NCBI GenBank assembly: GCA_011390075.1
Contig: JAABTA010000008.1
Coordinates: 1 to 11,994 of the forward strand
Direction of reading: 5' to 3'
Length of the DNA stretch: 11,994 nt
From: Helicobacteraceae bacterium
GTDB lineage: Bacteria; Campylobacterota; Campylobacteria; Campylobacterales; SZUA-545
Shown in pieces: positions 1 to 6,109 of the stretch; position 1 is the first letter of the stretch, and every line of letters begins with the position of its first letter. A program made the position numbers and the translations under genes. The notes beneath the pieces are model-generated. The model did not search any database, was not told the DNA's origin, and was given only the letters and a program-made list of their open reading frames with translations.

Positions 1-1053
1 ACTAAACTCTAGACTGGCCATAGGTCTTAATTTTTCAGGAATTCTCGCCCAAACAAACATTGATGCCTTAGGTCTAGTAATCTCCCAGCCAGCATTTTTA
101 AAACTATCAAGCAATACATCTTGTCTCTCTTGATAGATCTTTTTAATATCTTCTACGCACTGCTGGTCTTCGTTAAGAGCAATTGTTGCAGCCACTTGAA
201 TAGGTGTGAACATTCCATAATCTAGCCAGCTTTTAATCTTAATCAGAGCGCCAATAAGCTTTTTGTTGCCACAGATAAAGCCAACTCTCCACCCTGCCAT
301 ATTGTAAGTTTTTGAAAGGGTGTAGCTCTCTACTGCCACATCTTTTGCCCCTTCTACCTCAAAGATAGATGGGGTTTTATAGTCTTTATAGGTAATTTCA
401 GCGTACGCAATATCGCTAATAATATAGAATCTCTTCTCTTTAGCAACAGCCACTAATCTTTCATAAAACCCTTTACCCACATGAATTGTCGTTGGATTGT
501 TGGGGAAATTTACAACAATATATTTTGGTTTTGGGCTTGAGTACTCAAAAGCCTCATCGATAGATTGAAAAAATTTATCTTCGTCTAAGGACATATCATC
601 GTTAAATTCTAGTTTAAATCTTTGCACATTCCCGCCAGCTAAAATAAACGCTTGGGAGTGAATGGGATAGCATGGGTCTGGAACAATTGCCACATCACCA
701 GGGTTGGTAATTGCTTGCACAAGATGGACATACCCCTCTTTAGATCCCATAGTTGCCACCACTTCTGTTTCTGGGTCTAGATCAACATTGTATTTTCTTT
801 TGTACCAATCAGAAGCCGCTAGTCTTAGTTTATAAATCCCTTTTGATACAGAGTATCCGTGGGTTCTCTCTTTTCTCGCACTATCAACAAGTTTTTCGAT
901 AATGTGTTCTGGTGTTGGACCATCGGGATTTCCCATGGAGAAATCGATAATATCTTCTCCTTGTCTTCTTAGATCCATTTTTACTTCATTAACCGCTGCA
1001 AAAACATACTTTGGTAATCTTTTTATCTTTTCAAACTCTATCTCATCAAACAT
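1..1053 (-). CDS. alaC: AlaC-like PLP-dependent aminotransferase (class I/II), C-terminus cut by window edge
   Basis: A fold-type I, PLP-dependent aminotransferase; 351 codons are visible and the C-terminus lies beyond the left edge. The translation runs close to Escherichia coli AlaC (about 412 residues, glutamate-pyruvate transaminase) along its length: an early RGEDIIDFSMGNPDG block, HGYS, GSKEGYVHL, VPDPCYPIH, NFPNNPTT, the Schiff-base lysine in TLSKTYNMAGWR, DYGMFTPIQVAA, and a final MFVWARIPEK. AlaC makes alanine from pyruvate and glutamate in the cytoplasm. Relatives in Campylobacterota are often labelled LL-diaminopimelate or aspartate aminotransferase, so the substrate is inferred and not proven. 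The ATG directly follows the stop of the exported-protein gene with no spacer. Good AGGAG/AGGAA ribosome-binding sequences lie inside the end of that gene, so the two are probably translated together as the tail of the rpmE operon. Confidence 0.88.
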   Translation of the reverse strand, partial: MFDEIEFEKIKRLPKYVFAAVNEVKMDLRRQGEDIIDFSMGNPDGPTPEHIIEKLVDSARKERTHGYSVSKGIYKLRLAASDWYKRKYNVDLDPETEVVATMGSKEGYVHLVQAITNPGDVAIVPDPCYPIHSQAFILAGGNVQRFKLEFNDDMSLDEDKFFQSIDEAFEYSSPKPKYIVVNFPNNPTTIHVGKGFYERLVAVAKEKRFYIISDIAYAEITYKDYKTPSIFEVEGAKDVAVESYTLSKTYNMAGWRVGFICGNKKLIGALIKIKSWLDYGMFTPIQVAATIALNEDQQCVEDIKKIYQERQDVLLDSFKNAGWEITRPKASMFVWARIPEKLRPMASLEFS

Positions 1054-1887
1054 CTATTCCTGCTCCTCTTTTTGCTCTTCAAACTCAACAGAGATCCCTT
1101 GTTTTATGTCTTCTCCTGAGTATTTATCAGAAATTTTTATAAATTTTGCCTCTTTTGGAAGCGTGAGTGTCACGCTCCTTCTTGAGTGATCATTTTCATA
1201 AATTTTTAACACCTGCAAGTTTTTATCATAAAAAACTATTCTGGGATACCAGTATCCAATAGAGGTACTTTTTACTGTTATCTCCCCAGCTATAACCCAT
1301 AATTCCAGCCAGTACTCACCATCGGGATCAAGCATTGGATATTCCAAAAGAAGCTCATCTATGTTTCTAGCATCAGCTAAAGAGACGCCAACAGATCCAA
1401 TCTCATATCGCCAAGAGTTTTGATCTTTGGTAATTTCATGAATATCCATATTATAAGCTTGGAGCTTTCTAGCAAAAAGAAGCGGATCAACGGTGTGGTC
1501 GCTTACATACCTAATACTCCACTTCAAAGAGAGATCTCCTTTTTTCATATAGGAGGTAACAAAAAAACTATACCCCATCTCTCGTAAAATGTCAGTTATC
1601 GATTTGATAAAAATCTCAGGGGAGATAGTTGTTGCAAACTCTAGGCTCAGATCTTTTGGTTTTGGATAGAAGATATTTAAGAGCCCATTGCTTTTAAGGG
1701 TTTCTATCACCTTAATATAATCAATGTTCTCTTTAATAAAAAACTGCTCTCTCTCCCTAAAAATAACATCAATCAGCCTTTGATGCCTTAAATAGGTATT
1801 GGTATCCACTAAAGTTTTTATCTTCTCATCTAAGATATCTGCAAAAAGAGTGGCTACTAATAGGGTCAATAATACTAATTTTTTCAT
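1054..1887 (-). CDS. Uncharacterised exported (periplasmic) protein
   Basis: A 277-residue protein that I cannot assign to a named family. Residues 1-16 form a signal peptide: MKK, a leucine/valine-rich core, then an LFA cleavage site before DIL. No other hydrophobic stretch is long enough to span a membrane, and there is no lipobox, so a soluble periplasmic protein is expected. The middle (about 30-180) is mixed helix and strand. Residues 190-270 look beta-rich with many aromatics (EYWLELWVIA, GYWYPRIVFY), and the tail is acidic (EEQKEEQE). Position matches Campylobacter jejuni Cj0151c, annotated as a putative periplasmic protein (from memory). The gene starts 4 nt after the HTH/RodZ-like gene, with a GAGGAAA ribosome-binding sequence inside that gene, and ends flush against the aminotransferase ATG. 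The neighbour's acidic periplasmic tail suggests that the two envelope proteins may work together; this is inference. Confidence 0.82.
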   Translation of the reverse strand: MKKLVLLTLLVATLFADILDEKIKTLVDTNTYLRHQRLIDVIFREREQFFIKENIDYIKVIETLKSNGLLNIFYPKPKDLSLEFATTISPEIFIKSITDILREMGYSFFVTSYMKKGDLSLKWSIRYVSDHTVDPLLFARKLQAYNMDIHEITKDQNSWRYEIGSVGVSLADARNIDELLLEYPMLDPDGEYWLELWVIAGEITVKSTSIGYWYPRIVFYDKNLQVLKIYENDHSRRSVTLTLPKEAKFIKISDKYSGEDIKQGISVEFEEQKEEQE

Positions 1888-1891
1888 GTAA

Positions 1892-2806
1892 CTATTCTGT
1901 TTCCTCTTCCTCTACTGCTGTCTCATTGGACTCTTCTTCTGTTTGTGTCTCAGGCTTTGGCTCTGGAACATACTGCTCTTTAACAAACGCTCCCTCGCTA
2001 TATCTATACTGCTGAATATCACCCTCTCTAGACTCTATTATCTCGCCATTATTTATCAGATCAAAGTAGCCGTGACCAAAAACAATAGTATAGTCCCCCT
2101 CTGGATTTAGTGGATATTCTCCTTGAAATATTGTACTATCTTTGGTTTTAGTGTTATTATCAACCACGCTGACCCAAAGTTTTTGTCTGCTAAAAAGGGC
2201 AACTTTTTTGGGCTCTTCTTGTACTTCTTCTACAATCTCTTCTTCTACAGTTCCCTTTTCTATTTCTTCTACTTCTTGTATTGCAACCTCTTGAGTAATC
2301 TCATTTACCGGTTCCTCTTGGGTAAGATCTAGGGTTTCTTGAGAGAGCTCCTGTGTCTCCTCTTCTACAAAAGACGCCTTTTGAGGAGACTTTTTATTCT
2401 CTTCAAGTTGTCTCTTTGCCTCTGCAACAACCTCTTTTTCTTGGACATCACCCATTGCAATATCTTGCAGATCTGTGGAGGAGAAGATCAAAAAAGCACT
2501 GAGCGCCACAAGAATAGCTGTAAGCACATAGGTGAGCTTTGTACGAAAAGCAACTTTTTCTTTCTCTTCAGGAACAAGAAAAATCTCATCCTCCTCTTTT
2601 TCTCTCTGAGCTTCGTACTCCTCAAGCCATGGAGTCAGATCTATATTATAGTCTCGTTTAAATATTTTTGTAAATCCAACGGCTTTTGTGTGGTTAAACC
2701 TTGAAAAATCTTTTCTTATAATTGCTTCAATCTCTAAAACAGAGATATGGGTTTTTTCGCTCACCTCTTTGATATTGAGCGCGCTAATCTGTTCTAAACA
2801 CTCCAT
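1892..2806 (-). CDS. RodZ-like HTH / single-TM / acidic periplasmic protein
   Basis: A 304-residue bitopic membrane protein with three parts. Residues 8-60 form a helix-turn-helix-like cytoplasmic domain (LNIKEVSEKTHIS, then a helix with IEAIIRKDF), resembling the Xre-type fold of RodZ. Residues 91-109 are one membrane helix (LTYVLTAILVALSAFLIFS), with basic residues before it, so the C-terminus should be periplasmic. Residues 120-200 are a Glu/Gln-rich linker. Residues 207-260 are a small beta-type domain (KLWVSVVDN, a repeated GxY/GHG pattern, NNGE) similar in pattern to the RodZ C-terminal DUF4115 domain, followed by another Pro/Glu-rich tail. RodZ links MreB to cell-wall elongation, so a shape role is possible, but this assignment rests on architecture and not on a clear match. 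The ATG shares its A with the TAA of rlmB (TAATG), with TAGGA upstream, which indicates translational coupling. Position corresponds to C. jejuni Cj0152c (from memory). Confidence 0.78.
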   Translation of the reverse strand: MECLEQISALNIKEVSEKTHISVLEIEAIIRKDFSRFNHTKAVGFTKIFKRDYNIDLTPWLEEYEAQREKEEDEIFLVPEEKEKVAFRTKLTYVLTAILVALSAFLIFSSTDLQDIAMGDVQEKEVVAEAKRQLEENKKSPQKASFVEEETQELSQETLDLTQEEPVNEITQEVAIQEVEEIEKGTVEEEIVEEVQEEPKKVALFSRQKLWVSVVDNNTKTKDSTIFQGEYPLNPEGDYTIVFGHGYFDLINNGEIIESREGDIQQYRYSEGAFVKEQYVPEPKPETQTEEESNETAVEEEETE

Positions 2807-3483
2807 TACACAATCCTATCCATTAAAATTGCTGCTGCCGCAGATACATTTAAGGAGTTAAACCCCCGTTTCATTGTGATTCCTGTTAAGCAGTCTAGCT
2901 TTTTCAGCACCTTTTGAGGAATGCCATCACTTTCACTCCCCAAAAAGAGAGCTTTTTTCTTCTTAGATGCAAACTCTACACGCTTTGTCTGCTCCATTGC
3001 GCTTCCAATAAGAAAAAAATCTTCCATTTTGAGTCTATTGACCACTTCTAAGGGGTTTTTCTCATAAAAAATGGGTAGATTAAACAAAGCGCCACTGCTC
3101 GTTCTGAGTGCTCCTTCTAAGTGTATATTGTTCACTCCTGTTACTACCAAGCCATCCACACCTAAAGCGTACGCTGTTCTTGCAATCGCTCCAATATTAC
3201 CTACATCGGTCAAACCACACAAAACAACTAAAAAATTTTTTCCCTTTATCTCAGAAAAATCGTGAAATTCCAAAGGCTCTACCTCTGCCAAGATCCCTTG
3301 ATGGTTTCCACCTTTTGCCATGGCTTGTGCTTTTTTATTATCCACTCGCAAGATCTCAATGCCAAAATTCTTAATGGTGTAAAAGAGCTTCTTATCAATC
3401 TCTTTGGCGAGAAAAACTCTTTGAATCTTTGTATGATTTTGCTCTAAGCAGTAGAGCACTGGTTGCTTCCCGTATATTGTCAT
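2806..3483 (-). CDS. rlmB: SpoU/TrmH-family RNA 2'-O-methyltransferase (RlmB-like)
   Basis: A 225-residue SPOUT-fold methyltransferase transferring a methyl group from S-adenosylmethionine to a ribose 2'-OH. The N-terminal substrate-binding region carries the family's IYGKQPV start and the NHQGILAEV segment (60-68). The three SPOUT motifs are clear: motif 1 at 90-104 (GLTDVGNIGAIARTA, catalytic Asn96 and Arg102), motif 2 at 179-189 (LFLGSESDGIP, Glu184) and motif 3 at 208-220 (FNSLNVSAAAAIL, Ser210 and Asn212). E. coli RlmB, which methylates G2251 of 23S rRNA, is about 243 residues; the exact target here is inferred. I chose ATG 3483 because the protein then begins as the family does. A GTG at 3537 would add 18 residues overlapping the end of rsmI and has no ribosome-binding sequence. 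The gene lies 20 nt after rsmI and shares one base with the HTH gene. Confidence 0.87.
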   Translation of the reverse strand: MTIYGKQPVLYCLEQNHTKIQRVFLAKEIDKKLFYTIKNFGIEILRVDNKKAQAMAKGGNHQGILAEVEPLEFHDFSEIKGKNFLVVLCGLTDVGNIGAIARTAYALGVDGLVVTGVNNIHLEGALRTSSGALFNLPIFYEKNPLEVVNRLKMEDFFLIGSAMEQTKRVEFASKKKKALFLGSESDGIPQKVLKKLDCLTGITMKRGFNSLNVSAAAAILMDRIV

Positions 3484-3503
3484 AAAAAAGATTATAGCAT
3501 TTA

Positions 3504-4328
3504 TTATTTCAAATTTTTTAACAGCTCTTGATACCACTGTTTAGAGGGTTTGCCTGTGAGCTTAAAAAGCATTTTTGATTTATCTTTTAAAGAGATCTCG
3601 AGATCTGTAATAGCGTCAACTATCTCTGAGGAGAACGCCTCTTTTTCTGATCTATCAATCACAACCACCCACTCCCCTTGTAAATTGCTCTTTTGAAGAT
3701 CTACTGCTACCTCTTGGGCGCTTCCGATAAAGCTTTTCTCATGAAGTTTGCTTATCTCTTTTACTGCAAAGATTTTTTTTTGGCTTTTTAGTTTTGCAAT
3801 CTGTTCTATCAAAGAGAGGACTCTTTTTGGAGATTCATACACAATCACAGGAAAAGGAAACTTTACAATTTTTTCTATCTCTCTTTGTCGCTCTTTTCCT
3901 TTATTGTGTAAAAATCCAAAAAAGATAAACTCTTTTGCATCAAAACCACTCATAGCAAAGCTAGGAAGCAGTGCATTTGCCCCAGGAAGAACCTGATAGG
4001 CAAGAGAGTTTGCTTGGCAAAACTGCACAAGCTTTACTCCTGGATCACTAATGCAAGGGGTTCCCGCGTCACTCACATAGACACAAGATTTATGAAAGAT
4101 TTTTCTGTCTAGAGTGGCTAATTTTGTGTGTTCATTGTGGGAGTGTAAAGAGATAAACTCTTTGTCATTTTCAAATTGAATTTCTAATCTCTCTTGCAAC
4201 AACAAAAGCAGTTTTTTTGTCACCCGTGTATCTTCACAAAACAGCACTTCTGCTTCTTGTAAAAGCTTTATTGACCTGTAAGAGATATCTTCTAAGTTAC
4301 CTATAGGTGTGGGAACAAATGAGAGCAT
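3504..4328 (-). CDS. rsmI: 16S rRNA (cytidine-1402-2'-O)-methyltransferase RsmI
   Basis: A 274-residue cytoplasmic tetrapyrrole-methylase-fold enzyme that 2'-O-methylates C1402 in the decoding centre of 16S rRNA. Diagnostic blocks in order: PTPIGNLEDISYRS at 6-19, CEDTRVTKKLL at 31-41, YVSDAGTPCISDPG around 88-101, LPGANALLPSFAMSGFD, FGFLHNKGKERQ and YESPKRVL, followed by a small helical C-terminal domain ending in KQWYQELLKNLK. Length is near that of E. coli RsmI (about 286). The ATG gives the normal family N-terminus and no later start is plausible. Unusually, there is no Shine-Dalgarno sequence: the space is filled by a GC hairpin and the run ACTCTTTT. A run of nine A on the coding strand (complement of 3773-3781) encodes the Gln-Lys-Lys-Ile stretch and could be slippery. 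Confidence 0.95.
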   Translation of the reverse strand: MLSFVPTPIGNLEDISYRSIKLLQEAEVLFCEDTRVTKKLLLLLQERLEIQFENDKEFISLHSHNEHTKLATLDRKIFHKSCVYVSDAGTPCISDPGVKLVQFCQANSLAYQVLPGANALLPSFAMSGFDAKEFIFFGFLHNKGKERQREIEKIVKFPFPVIVYESPKRVLSLIEQIAKLKSQKKIFAVKEISKLHEKSFIGSAQEVAVDLQKSNLQGEWVVVIDRSEKEAFSSEIVDAITDLEISLKDKSKMLFKLTGKPSKQWYQELLKNLK

Positions 4329-4336
4329 AAAAGAGT

Positions 4337-4367
4337 GGCGGAAACCCGCCTAATCTTTCTAAGATTA
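4337..4367 (-). terminator. Tandem hairpins between rpmE and rsmI (possible partial terminator or attenuator)
   Basis: Two perfect stem-loops lie back to back on the minus strand. The first, 4367-4351, reads TAATCTT-AGA-AAGATTA (7-bp stem) and its first three bases are the rpmE stop codon. The second, 4350-4337, reads GGCGG-GTTT-CCGCC (5-bp all-GC stem) and is followed by ACTCTTTT running straight into the rsmI ATG. A GC stem followed by a U-rich stretch is the shape of a weak intrinsic terminator. It would reduce read-through from a highly expressed ribosomal-protein gene into rsmI, and on the RNA it also covers the place where an rsmI ribosome-binding sequence would sit. The structures are read directly; the activity is inferred. 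Confidence 0.5.
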
Positions 4368-4562
4368 CAGTCCATACTTTCTCTTAAACTTCTCTACACG
4401 ACCTGTTGTGTCAACCATTTTGTTTTGACCTGTGTAGAAAGGGTGACACTGATCACAAATATCAACTCTTAATTTATCAGTTGTTGATTCAACTGTAAAA
4501 GAGTTACCACATGCACAACTTACCGCACATTCAAAAGTTTGAGGGTGAAGATCTTTTTTCAT
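4365..4562 (-). CDS. rpmE: Large-subunit ribosomal protein L31 (bL31), zinc-binding type
   Basis: A 65-residue protein of the 50S subunit and inter-subunit bridge. It opens MKKDLHP as bL31 does and retains the four zinc cysteines of the C+ type: Cys16 and Cys18 (CAC) with Cys36 and Cys39 (CDQC), followed by the HPFYTGQ block and the basic end GRVEKFKRKYGL. The zinc-free YkgM-type paralogue lacks these cysteines. It is the first gene of the leftward block, with a strong AGAGGAAA ribosome-binding sequence (minus strand of 4575-4568) and a perfect TATAAT further upstream. Its stop codon is part of a perfect 7-bp stem, and a second hairpin follows, so L31 is probably made in excess of the enzymes encoded downstream. 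Confidence 0.97.
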   Translation of the reverse strand: MKKDLHPQTFECAVSCACGNSFTVESTTDKLRVDICDQCHPFYTGQNKMVDTTGRVEKFKRKYGL

Positions 4563-4600
4563 TACTATTTCCTCTATTCTAACTATTTTTTGGAGGGAGA

Positions 4601-4606
4601 ATTATA
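4601..4606 (-). promoter_or_regulatory. Probable -10 element of the rpmE promoter
   Basis: The minus strand reads a perfect TATAAT here. Transcription would begin near 4594, giving a leader of about 30 nt before the rpmE ATG at 4562. No TTGACA-like -35 is present at the usual distance; an AT-rich inverted repeat sits there instead. Weak or absent -35 boxes are usual for sigma-70 promoters in Campylobacterota. Confidence 0.6.
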
Positions 4607-4610
4607 CACA

Positions 4611-4632
4611 TTAAAGTTTAGAAAAACTTTAA
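4611..4632. promoter_or_regulatory. Perfect 9-bp inverted repeat between the divergent promoters (candidate operator)
   Basis: TTAAAGTTT (4611-4619) is followed by AGAA and then its exact reverse complement AAACTTTAA (4624-4632). It overlaps the place where the rpmE -35 would lie and ends 26 bp before the -10 assigned to hisH. A dimeric regulator bound here could therefore touch both promoters. It is all A/T except for one G or C per arm, so chance is a real alternative. It does not look like a Fur or Zur box that I know. Confidence 0.4.
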
Positions 4633-4658
4633 ACTCCTTAGGTTTATCAAAATTTTTG

Positions 4659-4664
4659 TATAAT
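4659..4664 (+). promoter_or_regulatory. Probable -10 element of the hisH promoter
   Basis: A perfect TATAAT, preceded by TTG and set in a T-rich stretch with AT-rich sequence upstream, as is common for sigma-70 promoters of this phylum. Transcription would begin near 4671, leaving a leader of about 65 nt to the hisH ATG. I see no His-codon leader peptide or terminator in that leader, so no classical his attenuation is visible. No clear -35 is present. Confidence 0.55.
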
Positions 4665-4722
4665 TTTTGAAAATTAGCAAACTTTTGTGCGTATTCTTTG
4701 TACTAAGCTTGCCTTGAGAGAA

Positions 4723-4730
4723 AAGGAGAG
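4723..4730 (+). promoter_or_regulatory. Ribosome-binding site that fixes the hisH start
   Basis: AAGGAGAG lies 7 nt before the ATG at 4738. It favours that ATG over an in-frame GTG at 4687, which would add 17 residues unlike any HisH and has no ribosome-binding sequence. Confidence 0.8.
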
Positions 4731-4737
4731 ATTGACA

Positions 4738-5352
4738 ATGAAGATTGGAATAGTAGATTACAAAATGGGCAATATTGCCAGCTTACAAAACTCCTTTGAA
4801 AAGATTGGAAAGAGTGTTTCAATTGTGCATACTCCAGAAGATATCCTCTCTTGCGATAAGCTTATCCTCCCAGGAGTAGGTGGCTTTGGAGACGCAATGA
4901 CTCATCTTAAAGAGCAAAACTTTATAGAACCAATTCAAGAGTATGTACAAAGCGGTAACAATCTTTTAGGGGTCTGTCTTGGCATGCAACTTCTTTTTAC
5001 CTCTTCCAATGAGTCTTTAGAAAAAGAGGGGCTAGATCTCATCCCCGGAAGTGTCACAAAGTTTGATAAATCGCAAGCAGAACACACAATCAAAATCCCC
5101 CACATGGGCTGGAATAAAATGGAATTTGTCAAGGAATCCAAACTTTTTCTTGGACTAAAGAGAGAAGCCTATCTCTATTTTGTCCACTCTTATCACGGAA
5201 ATTGTGATAAACGCTACATCATTGGCCAAACTTACTATGGATACGATTTTGTCTCGGCTGTGGAGAAAGAGAATATCTATGGTTTTCAGCCACACCCAGA
5301 AAAAAGCCACAATGAGGGCTTACAAATTTTAGAAAACTTCATCAAAATTTAA
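4738..5352 (+). CDS. hisH: Imidazole glycerol phosphate synthase, glutamine amidotransferase subunit HisH
   Basis: A 204-residue class I glutamine amidotransferase that releases ammonia from glutamine and passes it to HisF, which makes imidazole glycerol phosphate and AICAR in histidine synthesis. The N-terminus IGIVDYKMGNIASL is typical. The oxyanion-strand motif PGVGGFGDAM starts at 45, the nucleophile is Cys80 in GVCLGMQLLF, and the rest of the triad is His186 and Glu188 in GFQPHPEKS. Length matches the family (about 200). It is the first gene of the rightward block and sits 8 nt before hisA. Some Campylobacterota carry a second HisH-like protein for nonulosonic-acid synthesis, but the hisA neighbour points to the histidine pathway. 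hisF is not in the window. Confidence 0.96.
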   Translation: MKIGIVDYKMGNIASLQNSFEKIGKSVSIVHTPEDILSCDKLILPGVGGFGDAMTHLKEQNFIEPIQEYVQSGNNLLGVCLGMQLLFTSSNESLEKEGLDLIPGSVTKFDKSQAEHTIKIPHMGWNKMEFVKESKLFLGLKREAYLYFVHSYHGNCDKRYIIGQTYYGYDFVSAVEKENIYGFQPHPEKSHNEGLQILENFIKI

Positions 5353-5360
5353 GGATAGCA

Positions 5361-6071
5361 ATGACTTTATACCCAGCAATTGATCTTAAAGACGGAAAAG
5401 CAGTAAGACTGACAAAAGGTCTTATGCAGAGCGCAAAAGTCTACTCTGATGAGCCATTTGAGTTGGCAAAATCTTTTGAGTCTATGGGGGCTAAATGGCT
5501 CCATGTGGTTGATCTTAATGGAGCGTTTAGTGGAAAACCAGAAAACTTAGAACAGATTAAAAAAATTAGAGCTCATTGCGATATGAAAGTGCAGTTAGGG
5601 GGTGGTATTCGCGATGAAAAAACGATTGCATACTATATTGAGGCGGGAGTCGAGCGAGTTATCTTAGGCTCTATTGCTGTTAAAGATCCAGATTTTGTTA
5701 AAGAGATGGCAAAGAAATACAGAGTTGTTGTTGGCATTGACGCCATTGATTCCATGGTTGCCACCCACGGCTGGGCAACAAAAAGTGAAATAAAAGCTAC
5801 AGAACTAGCCACTCTTTACAAAAATTCTGATGTGGATGCTATTATCTGCACTGATGTTTCAAAAGATGGTACATTAAGTGGTGTAAATGTCGATTATACC
5901 TTAGAGATCAAGCGAGCAAGCGAGAAAGAGACCATAGCAAGTGGCGGTGTGAAAGATAGAGAAGACTTGAATAAACTCTACGAAACTGCTATTATTGACG
6001 GTGCGATAATTGGTAAAGCATTCTATGAAGGCAAACTAGATATTAAAGAAGCTTTAAAGAATTTTATGTAA
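5361..6071 (+). CDS. hisA: ProFAR isomerase HisA
   Basis: A 236-residue (beta-alpha)8-barrel isomerase that opens the ribose of ProFAR to give PRFAR, the substrate of HisF-HisH. The general acid/base pair is visible as Asp8 (YPAIDLKDGK) and Asp127 (VVGIDAID). Phosphate-binding loops follow the expected pattern: LGGGIRD at 79-85, LGSIAVKDP at 102-110, TDVSKDGTLSG at 164-174, ASGGVKD at 193-199 and GAIIGKAFYEGK near the end. The ATG has AAGGATAG upstream within the 8-nt gap after hisH, so hisH and hisA are one transcription unit. Nothing in the protein looks unusual. Confidence 0.97.
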   Translation: MTLYPAIDLKDGKAVRLTKGLMQSAKVYSDEPFELAKSFESMGAKWLHVVDLNGAFSGKPENLEQIKKIRAHCDMKVQLGGGIRDEKTIAYYIEAGVERVILGSIAVKDPDFVKEMAKKYRVVVGIDAIDSMVATHGWATKSEIKATELATLYKNSDVDAIICTDVSKDGTLSGVNVDYTLEIKRASEKETIASGGVKDREDLNKLYETAIIDGAIIGKAFYEGKLDIKEALKNFM

Positions 6072-6098
6072 AATTCGGAGTTAAGCAAACAAAACCTT

Positions 6099-6103
6099 AG
6101 GAG
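6099..6103 (+). promoter_or_regulatory. Ribosome-binding site supporting a TTG start for cheY
   Basis: AGGAG lies 6 nt before TTG 6110. No ATG or GTG is near it, and the protein begun at TTG has the exact CheY N-terminus (MKILVVDDSSTMRRI), so the rare start is real. Confidence 0.8.
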
Positions 6104-6109
6104 TATTCC

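Noticed and set aside
902..2704. Plus-strand open frames opposite the aminotransferase, exported-protein and HTH genes
   Set aside because: Low-complexity Phe/Leu/Cys-rich translations are the mirror of Glu/Lys-rich coding on the other strand; no ribosome-binding sequences.
3484..3537. GTG start at 3537 adding 18 residues to RlmB
   Set aside because: No ribosome-binding sequence, overlaps the end of rsmI, and the added residues precede the family's normal IYGKQ start.
4687..4737. GTG start at 4687 adding 17 residues to HisH
   Set aside because: The ATG at 4738 has AAGGAGAG at ideal spacing and gives the standard HisH N-terminus.
4671..4737. his-type attenuator with a leader peptide before hisH
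   Set aside because: The leader has no His-codon run, no ATG-started short frame and no terminator hairpin.
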